A stretch of 55,698 nucleotides of DNA from the NCBI GenBank assembly GCA_036521415.1, contig DATDHU010000136.1, positions 1-55,698 on the forward strand, given 5' to 3'. The notes under the pieces are model-generated. The model searched no databases. It was given only the letters and a program-made list of their open reading frames with translations, and was not told where the DNA came from. Positions 25,513-33,659 of the stretch are shown in pieces. Source of the DNA: DASXMT01 sp036521415 (GTDB lineage Bacteria > Actinomycetota > Acidimicrobiia > Acidimicrobiales > RAAP-2). The first letter of the stretch is position 1. Each line of letters begins with the position of its first letter. The position numbers and the translations under genes are program-made.

Positions 25513-27122
25513 CAGACCGCCTCGGACGGCGCCGGTGCCGAGGTGGGCGCCTGTACCCCGGCCCGCGCTCGTGCCCCGTCCGGCGCTCGTGCCCCGTCCC
25601 GCGCTCGTGCCGGGGGCGGCGCATGCACCCGGGCTGCGACCCTGGTCGATTCGGACATGGGCGCGAGCACCTTGGTCAGGACGCCGTAGAGCAGGGCGCC
25701 GAAGGGCCACTGGGTCACGATCCGACCGGAGGCCGACTTGTAATAGTTGTTGGAGACCGTCCAGGCCGTCCCCTCCATCTGCCGTTCGAGCCAGCGGTTG
25801 TACAGCTCGTAGACGGTCGGGCGCACCTCGACGGCGGTGACACGGCGTCGCTTCATCCGCCTGACCGCCTGGACCACGTGCTCGGCCTGGCGCTCGAGGC
25901 ACGAGATGATCTCGCCGCCGTTGGTGTTGGGCCCGTAGAGCATGTAGAAGTTCGGGAACCCGGGAACAGTCATGCCCAGCACGGCCCGAGGCTCCCCGTC
26001 CCAGACCTCGTGGATGGTCCGTCCATGGCGGCCGACCACCTCCAGGCTGGCCAGGTAGTTGGCGGGCTGAAAGCCGGTGGCCATGACCAGGACGTCGACA
26101 GCGTGCTCCTCCCCGACTTGGTCGACGATCCCGTGCTCGGTCACCGAGGCCACAGCCCGGGGAACAAGCTCGACGTTGTCGCGACGCAGCGACCCGTAGA
26201 AGGTCGAATTCAAGATGGGCCGCTTTCCCGGGTATGGGTACTTCGGGGTCAGCGCCTCGCGGAGGTCGGGCCGCTCGGCGAACTCCCGCTCGATGAAGCT
26301 TCGGCACTGGTGCTCGCGCAGTGCGTTCATCTTCGTACCCGGGCGGTGGATGGCCCCACCGATCTGGTTCCGTTCGAGGAGGAGGGCCAGCCGGATCCGC
26401 TCCATCCGTCGTTTCAGCCTGCTCTGGAAGGTCCGTCGTTCCTCCGGGGTGAAGTCCCGGTCCCCTTTGGGGATGATCCAGCCCGGCTCGCGCTGGAACA
26501 CCTTGAGGTGACCGACTGCCGGCGCGATCTCCGGGACGATCTGGGTGGCCGTCGAGCCGGTGCCGACGATCGCCACCCGCTTGTCGGCCAGGTCGTGCTC
26601 GTGTTCCCAGCGGAAGGTGTGGAATTTGGGTCCCTGGAACCTCTCCAACCCGGGCCAGTCCGGATAGCGCGGGTAGTTGAGGAGGCCCAAGGCGCTCACC
26701 ACGACGTTGGTCTGTACCTCCTCCCCGTGGTGGAGGCGCACCGTGTAGAGATGGGTGCGCTCGTCCCAGACCGCCTCGTCGACGATCGTGCCGAAGCGGA
26801 TGTGGGCGCGCAGTCCGTAGTCGTCGACCACCTCTTCGAGATAGCCCTGGAGCTCCTCTTGGCGGGCGTGGGTCCGGCTCCAGTCATAGCTCTTGAACGA
26901 ATAGGAGTAGAGGTGGGAGCCCACGTCGACCTCGGCTCCCGGATAGCGGTTGTCCCACCAGGTCCCGCCGGGGCCCTCGGACTTCTCGAAGATGGTGAAG
27001 GTGTGAATGCCCGCCTTCTTCAGCTTGACGCCGGTGGCGATCCCTCCGAAGCCGGCACCGACGATGACGACCCGAGGCGTTCCCGTGGGCCCGAAGGGAC
27101 TGTCGGCCGAATTGCTCTTCAC
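25512..27122 (-). CDS. Flavin monooxygenase, Baeyer-Villiger type
   Basis: Predicted 536-aa class B flavoprotein monooxygenase. A first Rossmann motif VIVGAGFGGIATG binds FAD, and a second GTGSTATQ binds NADPH. Between them FQGPKFHTFRW (about residues 162-172) matches the Baeyer-Villiger fingerprint F-x-G-x3-H-x3-W; the residue after Trp is Glu rather than the usual Pro or Asp. GTWWDNRYPGAEVDV also fits that family. The GTG at 27122 is preferred for its GGAGGG ribosome-binding site; a frame starting at 27146 is possible. The C-terminus has a 40-residue Ala/Arg/Pro tail built from 18-nt repeats. It likely inserts oxygen into a ketone or oxidises a heteroatom. Confidence 0.9.
   Translation of the reverse strand: MKSNSADSPFGPTGTPRVVIVGAGFGGIATGVKLKKAGIHTFTIFEKSEGPGGTWWDNRYPGAEVDVGSHLYSYSFKSYDWSRTHARQEELQGYLEEVVDDYGLRAHIRFGTIVDEAVWDERTHLYTVRLHHGEEVQTNVVVSALGLLNYPRYPDWPGLERFQGPKFHTFRWEHEHDLADKRVAIVGTGSTATQIVPEIAPAVGHLKVFQREPGWIIPKGDRDFTPEERRTFQSRLKRRMERIRLALLLERNQIGGAIHRPGTKMNALREHQCRSFIEREFAERPDLREALTPKYPYPGKRPILNSTFYGSLRRDNVELVPRAVASVTEHGIVDQVGEEHAVDVLVMATGFQPANYLASLEVVGRHGRTIHEVWDGEPRAVLGMTVPGFPNFYMLYGPNTNGGEIISCLERQAEHVVQAVRRMKRRRVTAVEVRPTVYELYNRWLERQMEGTAWTVSNNYYKSASGRIVTQWPFGALLYGVLTKVLAPMSESTRVAARVHAPPPARARDGARAPDGARARAGVQAPTSAPAPSEAV
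25565..25612. repeat. 18-bp tandem repeat in the monooxygenase 3' end
   Basis: Units start at 25565, 25583 and 25601 (GCGCTCGTGCCCCGTCC type); the last is incomplete. They encode an Arg/Ala/Gly/Asp hexapeptide repeat in the C-terminal tail, after the conserved domain has ended. Confidence 0.85.
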
Positions 27123-27192
27123 GTTTCCCTCCGATCGCATGTCCACAATATCCGCCAGATGGTCTCGATCAGGTGGTCTCGGTACAGCGGTC

Positions 27193-27897
27193 TCAGTACA
27201 GCGGCGACCAGCTGCTCGTCCGCAACAGCCTGGATTCCCACTGGTCGCGGAGGGCCAAGGCGTCGTACATGTACGACCCGGGGCCGCGGTGTTCGGGCGG
27301 CATCTCGCTGGTGAGGAGCTGGGTCAGGGCCTCGGGCCGACGGATCTTCTGCCAGAGCATGGCCTCGCGCCGCTGGTGGGTGCCGTGGGCCACCTGGAAG
27401 CAGGCCTGGATGTCGAGCACCTGTTGTTCGGGGGGCCGCTTCTGCATGGGCGCGTAGTAGATGTCGTACCAACCCTGGATGTAGTCGTCGATGGCAACGT
27501 ACGGCCAGCCGGTGTCTTCCATGAACAGGCTGAGGTCATGGGTTCGTCCGTCGGTGGGAACGGTGTTGAGATCGACCGCTTGGAGCGGCGACCAGTGCAC
27601 GGGGATGAGGATCTTCCCGAATACGTCGTGGCGGAGGGTGTCGACCTGGCGGGCCCACGACTGGAGGTCACCCCGCTGCACTCGATCGGCCAGGTCCTCC
27701 CAGGCCCGACCATCGGTAATGGCGGTGATGGTGACCACGTTGTAGGACAACCCGCTGCCGTGGGCGTGGTTCGTGTACCAGAGCAGCCGGGCATAGTCGC
27801 TCGACGCCATGGTCGGCATCCACTGCTCGCGGTAGGCGGCCTCGAACTCGTCTTCCTTGGTCCCGACCACCTTGTGGACCTCATGCAGAAACAGCAT
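27193..27897 (-). CDS. Conserved hypothetical protein, copy A of a 234-aa paralogous pair
   Basis: A 234-aa soluble protein beginning MLFLHEVHKVVG, with LLWYTNHAHGSG and VVTITAITDGRAWEDL, then a second half with LSLFMEDTGWPY and a C-terminal RDQWESRLLRTSSWSPLY. It matches its paralogue at 29489-30193 closely at both ends. The alternation of strands and the GRAWEDL helix suggest two ferredoxin-like halves, as in dimeric alpha/beta-barrel (NIPSNAP/Dabb-type) proteins; this is a fold guess. It sits between a CoA ligase and the Baeyer-Villiger-type monooxygenase in one operon, so a role in handling the same substrate is likely. The function is unknown. Confidence 0.8.
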   Translation of the reverse strand: MLFLHEVHKVVGTKEDEFEAAYREQWMPTMASSDYARLLWYTNHAHGSGLSYNVVTITAITDGRAWEDLADRVQRGDLQSWARQVDTLRHDVFGKILIPVHWSPLQAVDLNTVPTDGRTHDLSLFMEDTGWPYVAIDDYIQGWYDIYYAPMQKRPPEQQVLDIQACFQVAHGTHQRREAMLWQKIRRPEALTQLLTSEMPPEHRGPGSYMYDALALRDQWESRLLRTSSWSPLY

Positions 27898-27910
27898 GGC
27901 TCTCCTCTTT

Positions 27911-27944
27911 CTCAGGGCGTCTTGTATCTCAGGGCGTCTTGTCG
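27911..27944. repeat. 17-bp tandem duplication straddling the CoA ligase stop codon
   Basis: CTCAGGGCGTCTTGT occurs at 27911 and again at 27928. On the coding strand both copies contain AAGACGCCCTGA, so the second, downstream copy repeats the ligase's last residues and stop codon just after the real stop. Confidence 0.85.
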
Positions 27945-29392
27945 ACGTGAGCGACGACCAGATCGCCCAGGGCTCGGCGATCGACCTTGCCCGTCTCGTT
28001 GTAGGGGATGTTGTCGACGAAGACGATCCGCTCGGGGACCTTGAAATGGGCCAGGTGCTGGCGGCAGAAGGCGGTCAGCTCCTCCTTCGTCCCCCCGTCC
28101 CTCACCACCACGGCGGCGGCGACCCGCTGGCCCATCTCCGTGTCGGCCACGCCGGTCACGGCAACGTCTTCCACCGTTGGGTGCCTCCGGAGCACGGACT
28201 CGATCTCGATGGGGCCGAACTTCTCGCCGCCTCGGTTGATGGTGTCGGACAGTCGCCCCGATGGATACAGGTACCCATCATGGTCGACACGGGCCAGATC
28301 GCCCGTACGCAGCCACCCCGGAGACACGTTCTGAGGGGAGAGGACCAACAGCTCGCCGACCTCTCCCGGCGGGACCGGGTCGTCGGTACCGGGGGACACG
28401 ATCCGGATCTCGACGCCGGGGAGGGGCTTGCCCAACGAGCCGATCCGCTCCCGCCGTTTGTGGTCGCCGGGCAGCAGCATGGTGTAGGCGCCGAGGGTCT
28501 CCGTCTGGCCGAACACGTTGGCGAAGGCCACGTGGGGGAGCGCATCCATGGCCCGTTCGATCAGCGCGACCGGGGCGGCGGCCGCACCGTAGGTAATCGA
28601 GACCAACGAGCTCAGCTGGGCGGCCGAACAGTCCGGATGATCGAGGATCCTCTGCAGCATGGTGGGCACCAGGAAGGCGCCGGAGACACCGTTGTCCCGG
28701 ACCAGGCGGATCCATGCACCGGCATCGAAGCGATCCTGGATGACGATGGTGCTGCCCGAGTACAGGGCGCCCAGCAGGCCGAGGGAACCGCCGACATGGA
28801 AATAGGGAACGCACATCATGGTCGTGTTCGCCGCCGTCTCGGCGTTGAACGGCGCCGCGAACCCGGTGAGGCGGCCGGCGAGCACCCCGTGGCTGATGGA
28901 AACCGCCTTGGGCAATCCCGTCGTCCCGCTGGTGAAGAGAACGAGCGCCTCGTCGCCATCGGCGCCGACGGTCGAGTCGGCCGATGCCGCCGTCGCGCCC
29001 ATCACATCCGAGGCGGTGACCACGTGTCCGCCCACTGCCGCGCCGACATCCTCGGCATATGCATCGCCGGCAATGGCCAGACGGCGACATCCGGCGGTGG
29101 CGATCAGCGCCTCTATCTCGGCCGGGCGCAGAGCCGGATTAAGGAGGGCAGCGGCGGCGCCGAGCCGAGCGGCGGCCAGCGTGCCGGCCACCGAGACGAC
29201 GCTGCCGACGTCGACGATGGGGACCCGGTCCCCAGGCTCGACTCCCGTGTCGAACAGACTGGTCATGGCCTGTCGGACGGCGTGCTCGAGTTGCCCGTAG
29301 GTGCACGCCCCGTCCTGGAGGACCAGGGCCGGGCGGGAGGGCGAACCGGCAGTGGCGGCGTCGCCGACGTGGCCGATGTTGATGCTGGTCAT
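27929..29392 (-). CDS. Class I adenylate-forming CoA ligase
   Basis: Predicted 487-aa acyl-CoA or aryl-CoA synthetase. LVLFTSGTTGLPKAVSISHG is the P-loop, YGAAAAPVALIERA and FGQTETLG follow, then GWLRTGDLARVDHDGYLY and the hinge SGRLSDTINRGGEK. The C-terminal IPYNETGKVDRR keeps the catalytic Lys. The ATG at 29392 is chosen over a frame running to 29470 because family similarity starts there (MTSINIGHVG). It is flanked by the two 234-aa paralogues and lies upstream of the monooxygenase and hydrolase, so it may activate the acid released by ester or epoxide hydrolysis. The substrate is not predictable. Confidence 0.9.
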   Translation of the reverse strand: MTSINIGHVGDAATAGSPSRPALVLQDGACTYGQLEHAVRQAMTSLFDTGVEPGDRVPIVDVGSVVSVAGTLAAARLGAAAALLNPALRPAEIEALIATAGCRRLAIAGDAYAEDVGAAVGGHVVTASDVMGATAASADSTVGADGDEALVLFTSGTTGLPKAVSISHGVLAGRLTGFAAPFNAETAANTTMMCVPYFHVGGSLGLLGALYSGSTIVIQDRFDAGAWIRLVRDNGVSGAFLVPTMLQRILDHPDCSAAQLSSLVSITYGAAAAPVALIERAMDALPHVAFANVFGQTETLGAYTMLLPGDHKRRERIGSLGKPLPGVEIRIVSPGTDDPVPPGEVGELLVLSPQNVSPGWLRTGDLARVDHDGYLYPSGRLSDTINRGGEKFGPIEIESVLRRHPTVEDVAVTGVADTEMGQRVAAAVVVRDGGTKEELTAFCRQHLAHFKVPERIVFVDNIPYNETGKVDRRALGDLVVAHVDKTP

Positions 29393-29488
29393 GACGGCTG
29401 CCGGCCGGTAAGACGTCCCTCGAGCGCGAGCTGCGGCCCGGCCGCGATCATCCCTGCCACCGCGGCCCAATCATCGGCACGATGGGCA

Positions 29489-30193
29489 TCAGTACAACGG
29501 CGACCAGGCGGAGGTTCGCAACAGTTTGCTCTCCCACTGGTCGCGCACAGAGAGGGCATCGTGCATCCAGGTACCGGGCTTTCGCATCTCGATCGGGATC
29601 TCGCTCATGAGGAGGTGCTGGAGGCGGTTGGTGTCGTGAATCTTCTGCATGAGGGTCACCTCGCTGCGGACGTGGGTCCCCAGCGCAGGCTGGAGGGCGA
29701 GCTCGATCGAGATGAGCCGTTCCGATGGGTCGACCCGCAGGCTCTTGGAATACACCGAACCACAGGCGTCGATGTAGTCCTGGAGCTTGCCGTCGTAGGG
29801 CCACATGGTGTCTTCCATGTACAGAGACAGCTCGTGAACAGTGCCGTCGGCGGGAACGGTGTCGAGGTCGATCGCCTGCATGGGTGACCATGGCAGCGGC
29901 ACCAGGATCTTCCCGTCCACGTCATGACGGAGAGAGTCGACCTCCCGCATCCAGGCCTGGAGGTCCCCCTTTTGGGCCCGGAGGGCGAGATCCTCCCAGG
30001 CCCGACCGTCACTGAGGGCGGTGATGGTGACGACTTGGTACGACATCCCGCTGCCGTGCGCGTGGTTGGCGTACCACAGCAGCCGGGCGTCATCGCCCTG
30101 GGCCATGACGGGCATCCACTGGTCCCGGTAGGCGGCTTCGAACTCGTCCTCCTTCGACCCGACGACCTTGTGGACCTCGTGCAGAAACAGCAT
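29489..30193 (-). CDS. Conserved hypothetical protein, copy B of the 234-aa paralogous pair
   Basis: A 234-aa protein that begins MLFLHEVHKVVG and ends WESKLLRTSAWSPLY, mirroring copy A (27193-27897). By eye the first 130 residues are about three-quarters identical, the middle diverges (DYIDACGSVYSKSL here against DYIQGWYDIYYAPM in A), and the end is again nearly identical. It is the first gene of the minus-strand operon. The GTTTTC element at 30312-30317 lies 119 bp upstream. Two retained copies around one CoA ligase suggest a heteromer or two substrate specificities. Function unknown. Confidence 0.8.
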   Translation of the reverse strand: MLFLHEVHKVVGSKEDEFEAAYRDQWMPVMAQGDDARLLWYANHAHGSGMSYQVVTITALSDGRAWEDLALRAQKGDLQAWMREVDSLRHDVDGKILVPLPWSPMQAIDLDTVPADGTVHELSLYMEDTMWPYDGKLQDYIDACGSVYSKSLRVDPSERLISIELALQPALGTHVRSEVTLMQKIHDTNRLQHLLMSEIPIEMRKPGTWMHDALSVRDQWESKLLRTSAWSPLY

Positions 30194-30301
30194 CTCGTCC
30201 CCCTGCTTGAGCCAGCTCGGTGTGGCGTCACCCCAGGGGACGCCCGGTCACCCGCCCAACGCCCCATCAGTCCAGCACGACGCCGGTGCCTCAGAGTAGA
30301 C

Positions 30302-30320
30302 GGAAATCATTGTTTTCGCC
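30302..30320 (-). promoter_or_regulatory. GAAAAC-core element upstream of the monooxygenase operon
   Basis: The GTTTTC core is at 30312-30317, with an AT-richer partner forming an imperfect inverted repeat (GGAAAT...TTTTCGCC). It is 119 bp ahead of the first gene of the operon (30193). It matches the element seen at 32524, 33569, 33586, 42587, 47661 and 50730. Confidence 0.45.
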
Positions 30321-30328
30321 ATCGTGGG

Positions 30329-31546
30329 CTAGCGGCCGGCGGGCACGTCCCGGAAGGGCATGTTCCGGTCGGCCTGTGGCTCACGAGGCAGTCCCAGCAC
30401 GCGCTCACCGACCACGTTCTTCTGGATCTCGTCCGTGCCCCCGCCGATCGAATAGGACGGCGCGCTCAACAGCAGCCGGACCCATTCCGCTCCGCCGGGG
30501 CCGTCGCCGGCGTCGCCGGCGTCGCCAGCCACACCGGCCGGACCGAGTAGGTCGACGCCACTGGAGGACAAGTCCTTGGCCAGGCGAGCGGTGACCAGCT
30601 TGGCCAGCGAGCCGGCTGCAGGGGCCAGGGCTCCTTCTCGGAGCCGAGCCTCGAGGTAGGACAGGGCTGCCTCGTGGACGTAGAGATCGACAAGCCGCTG
30701 CCGGCCGATTGGATCGGCTGTCTTGCTCTTGGCGTGGGCCAGGGCGATGAACGACTGGACGCCGAGTCCCCGTCGGCCGATTCCCGCACCGCCACCGGCC
30801 ACGGCCACACGCTCGCTCGTAAGCATGGTCAGTGCGGCCGGCCAGCCCTGGTCGATCCCGCCCAGGACATGGGCATCGGGGACGCGGACCTCGTCGAGGA
30901 ACACCTCGTCGAAGTCGGCCTCTCCGTTCATCTGGCGAAGTGGTCGCACCGTCACCCCGGGGGCCGACATGTCGACGATGAACATGGTGATGCCGGCGTG
31001 CTTGGGTACGTCAGGATCGGTGCGTGCCAGGGCCGCGCCCCAATCGGCGTCGTGCCCCCCCGAGGTCCAGACCTTTTGGCCTGACAGCACCCAGGCACCG
31101 GCGTCCCGACGGGCGATTGTCGACACCGCGGCCAGATCGGACCCGGCGCCAGGTTCGGAGAACAGCTGGCACCACAGGTCCTCCCCCCGGACCAACGGCG
31201 GAACGAACCGGGTGCGTTGCTCCTCGGTCCCCACTGCGAGGAGCGTGGGACCGCACATCCCGAGACCGACCGTGAGCGGGCCGACCGGGAGTTGGAAGTC
31301 CGCCGACTCATCATTGAAGGCCTGCTGGAAGGCGCTGGGCAGACCCTGGCCCCCATAGGCCACCGGCCAGCACAGCGCAGCGAGATCGGCGTCGAACAGC
31401 TGCCGCTGGAATTCCCTGGCCCGGGCGACGGCGGCCGCTCGTTGTCCCGGATCCCGGCGCCCGGCCGGGGACTCGATCGACGGACGGGCATGGCCCTCGA
31501 GCCAGGTGCGGGCCCTCGTCCGGAACCGGTCCAGGGAATCGGTCAC
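30329..31546 (-). CDS. Acyl-CoA dehydrogenase family protein
   Basis: Predicted 405-aa flavoenzyme. CQLFSEPGAGSDLAAV, WVLSGQKVWTSGGHDADW, ITMFIVDMSAPGVTVRP and the C-terminal SIGGGTDEIQKNVVGERVLG show the fold clearly. The IGGGTDEIQ form and the long N-terminal helical region fit steroid- or branched-chain-type actinobacterial FadE enzymes, some of which work as heterotetramers; no partner FadE adjoins. Start GTG at 31546 lies three bases after the upstream esterase stop. An internal 9-bp repeat (30503-30529) encodes GDAGDAGD. The catalytic base cannot be assigned from motifs. Confidence 0.9.
   Translation of the reverse strand: MTDSLDRFRTRARTWLEGHARPSIESPAGRRDPGQRAAAVARAREFQRQLFDADLAALCWPVAYGGQGLPSAFQQAFNDESADFQLPVGPLTVGLGMCGPTLLAVGTEEQRTRFVPPLVRGEDLWCQLFSEPGAGSDLAAVSTIARRDAGAWVLSGQKVWTSGGHDADWGAALARTDPDVPKHAGITMFIVDMSAPGVTVRPLRQMNGEADFDEVFLDEVRVPDAHVLGGIDQGWPAALTMLTSERVAVAGGGAGIGRRGLGVQSFIALAHAKSKTADPIGRQRLVDLYVHEAALSYLEARLREGALAPAAGSLAKLVTARLAKDLSSSGVDLLGPAGVAGDAGDAGDGPGGAEWVRLLLSAPSYSIGGGTDEIQKNVVGERVLGLPREPQADRNMPFRDVPAGR
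30503..30529 (-). repeat. 9-bp tandem triplication inside an acyl-CoA dehydrogenase
   Basis: GTCGCCGGC, GTCGCCGGC, GTCGCCAGC in tandem, read on the minus strand as GDAGDAGD-type Gly-Asp-Ala repeats in a surface-loop region near the C-terminus. Confidence 0.8.
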
Positions 31547-31549
31547 CGG

Positions 31550-32485
31550 TCAGGTCGGTGGGGTCGCGAACGCCCGGCGGAGGTGACCGATGGCCTCTTC
31601 CAACGCCGCCGCACCGGTCGGGAGGGCGGCGCCCATGGTCAGAAGCCCGTGCATCTGGCCGTCGTAGTGGGAGACGACCGTGGGCACCCCGAGCTGGGTG
31701 AGCCGGCTGGCGTAGGCCTCCCCCTCGTCACACAGCGGGTCGTATGCCGCGGTGACCACGTGGGCCGGACACGTTCGTGCGAGGGCATCGTCGGAGGCGA
31801 AGATGGGCGAGATCCTGGGGTCGGCCGGGTCGACGGCGCCGGCATAGCAGTCGACGAACCACTCCATCATCGAGGCGGTCAGTAGGTAGCCGCGCGGAAC
31901 CCGCCGGTAGGACGGACGGGACATGGTGGCGTCGATCACGGGATAGGCCAGGAGCTGATGGACCAGGCCGCCTACTGCGAGGGCGGCCACGGCGGCCAGG
32001 TTGCCGCCGGCGGAATCCCCACCAACGGCGATCCGGGCCGGGTCACCGCCCACCTGGCCGCCCTGGTCGACCACGGAACGGGTCACGGCCAGCGCATCGT
32101 CGAAGGCGGCGGGGAAGGGGTGCTCGGGGGCCAGCCGGTAGTCGGGGACGACGACGACGCAGCCGGCCCCGGCGGCCAGGTCCCTCGCCGTGTGCAGCGA
32201 TTGCTCGGCGCTGCCGATCACCCAGCCGCCGCCGTGGAACCAGACCAGGACGGGAGCACCAGCCGGGCCGGCTCGATCGATGCCGATCGGGGTGACGACG
32301 AGGCTGGGCACGCCGCCGATCTCGCGCTCCTCCACCGAGCCGACTTCGGCCCCCGGGCCGGCCGAGAGCGCCGCCGAGGCTGCAGCGCTGGCGCGAGCCT
32401 CGTCGGGGGTCAGCGTCTCCATGGGCGGGGCGTTCTGCTGGCGCAGGAGGTCGAGGAACTTGGCGGCATCGGGATCGAGTGGCAT
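31550..32485 (-). CDS. HSL-family alpha/beta hydrolase (esterase)
   Basis: Predicted 311-aa serine hydrolase of the hormone-sensitive-lipase family. The oxyanion motif HGGGW is at about residues 84-88, the nucleophile is in GGDSAGGNL (Ser about 158), and the catalytic acid and base lie in YDPLCDEGE and GQMHGL. VVVPDYRLAPEHPFPAA is the usual conserved loop. ATG 32485 follows GGAAGG; an in-frame extension to 33127 would run through the opposite TesB gene and is rejected. It probably forms a two-gene operon with the acyl-CoA dehydrogenase three bases downstream. It would cleave carboxylic esters, possibly Baeyer-Villiger products. Confidence 0.9.
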   Translation of the reverse strand: MPLDPDAAKFLDLLRQQNAPPMETLTPDEARASAAASAALSAGPGAEVGSVEEREIGGVPSLVVTPIGIDRAGPAGAPVLVWFHGGGWVIGSAEQSLHTARDLAAGAGCVVVVPDYRLAPEHPFPAAFDDALAVTRSVVDQGGQVGGDPARIAVGGDSAGGNLAAVAALAVGGLVHQLLAYPVIDATMSRPSYRRVPRGYLLTASMMEWFVDCYAGAVDPADPRISPIFASDDALARTCPAHVVTAAYDPLCDEGEAYASRLTQLGVPTVVSHYDGQMHGLLTMGAALPTGAAALEEAIGHLRRAFATPPT

Positions 32486-32516
32486 TGGACCTTCCCACGA
32501 GGGCGGTGGCGGCGAC

Positions 32517-32532
32517 ATTACCTGTTTTCCCG
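32517..32532 (-). promoter_or_regulatory. GAAAAC-core element in esterase/TesB divergent promoter
   Basis: The GTTTTC core at 32524-32529 lies 39 bp upstream of the esterase start and 153 bp upstream of the TesB start. On the minus strand it reads CGGGAAAACAGG. Confidence 0.45.
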
Positions 32533-32681
32533 ATTGGTCCGAGAGGGAGCCGGCTCTGACGGGGCGACGTCGCCTGTGACAAGATCCCCCGTCGGGGCGC
32601 CCCTTTCCACCGGGGACCAAGGGGGCCCGCCGGCCACACGGCCTCGGGCGGGCCACGTCGCCACTGGAGAGAAGGAGAGAC

Positions 32682-33533
32682 ATGGCTGAGCTATCGGAGT
32701 TGCTGGGGGTCCTGGATCTCGAGCCGGTGGGCGAGGGCCGCTTCCGGGCCCAGAATTTCGCCGCCGGTCTGGGGGGTGTGGTCTTCGGCGGCCAACTGTT
32801 GGCCCAGACCATCGTCGCCGCTGCGACGGTCGACCCGAGCAAGGAAGTGAAGTCGGTGCACACGGTGTTCGCCCGCGGCGGTGCGCTCGACCAACCCCTG
32901 GACATCGAAGTCGAGGCCATGCACGTGGGCCGGGCCCTGGGCAGCGCCACCGTGACCATCCGACAGGGCGATCGCCTGTGCACGCGGTCGTTGGTTCTGT
33001 TGAGCGCGGTGGAGCCCGACCTCATCCGCCACGGCGCAGAGGCGCCCGAGGTGGGCGTACCCGAGGACGCCCCCTCGTCGAGCCACGAGGAATTCTGGGA
33101 GGTCCGGGTGGTCGACGGGGTCGACATTTCCGATCCGGAGCCGGTCGGGCCAGCCGAGCTCTTCGTCTGGAGCAGGTTCCCCGGTTCGGACGCTGTCGGC
33201 GTGACCGGGCAGGCACTGCTCGCCTACGCCACCGACGGGTTCCTCATCGGAACGGCCATGCGGCCGCACGCCGGGTTCGGGCAGGCTCTGTCCCACGTCG
33301 AGTTCTCGACCAGTGTGCTGACGCACACACTGACATTTCACGAGCCGATCGTGGCCGGGGAGTGGTACCTGTTGGCCCACGAGAGCCCCTATGCCGGGCG
33401 CGGCCGCTCCTACGGTCGGGCCAACGTCTTCACCCCCGACGGACGGCTGGTGGCGTCGTTCGTCCAGGAGAACATCGTCCGCGCCTTTCCGGAGGGACAG
33501 AAGCCGGTCGCCGGCGAGCGCTCGAAGACCTGA
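32682..33533 (+). CDS. tesB: Acyl-CoA thioesterase II (TesB family)
   Basis: Predicted 283-aa double-hotdog thioesterase that hydrolyses acyl-CoA to free acid and CoA. GLGGVVFGGQLLAQ and SVHTVFARGG mark the first hotdog; YATDGFLIGTAMRPH and FHEPIVAGEWYLLAHESP mark the second. Asp185, a Ser/Thr around 211 and Gln262 (in VQENI) lie where the TesB catalytic Asp/Thr/Gln network is expected. GAAGGAGAGAC precedes the ATG. It likely recycles CoA or relieves acyl-CoA build-up during growth on the degraded substrate. It is divergent from the esterase and is followed by the HMG-CoA-synthase-like gene. Confidence 0.92.
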   Translation: MAELSELLGVLDLEPVGEGRFRAQNFAAGLGGVVFGGQLLAQTIVAAATVDPSKEVKSVHTVFARGGALDQPLDIEVEAMHVGRALGSATVTIRQGDRLCTRSLVLLSAVEPDLIRHGAEAPEVGVPEDAPSSSHEEFWEVRVVDGVDISDPEPVGPAELFVWSRFPGSDAVGVTGQALLAYATDGFLIGTAMRPHAGFGQALSHVEFSTSVLTHTLTFHEPIVAGEWYLLAHESPYAGRGRSYGRANVFTPDGRLVASFVQENIVRAFPEGQKPVAGERSKT

Positions 33534-33565
33534 GCGCCGGCCCCTGGTCGTCGACGTCCGCAACA

Positions 33566-33594
33566 GGCGTTTTCTGAACGGACACGTTTTCCCC
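33566..33594 (+). promoter_or_regulatory. Tandem GTTTTC elements upstream of HMGCS-like/thiolase genes
   Basis: Two GTTTTC cores (33569-33574 and 33586-33591), 17 bp apart, sit 70-90 bp ahead of ATG 33660. TAGCAT at about 33595 could be the -10, which would place the cores over the -35/spacer region. Confidence 0.5.
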
Positions 33595-33659
33595 TAGCAT
33601 CGGGACCGCGGTGTTGCCGGCCATCACGGCTGGCCAGCGCCCGAGAAAAAGGGGAGTGC

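Noticed and set aside
24343..26307. A 654-residue extended epoxide hydrolase
   Set aside because: The extension is the shadow of the monooxygenase gene; the real start at 25512 overlaps the monooxygenase stop.
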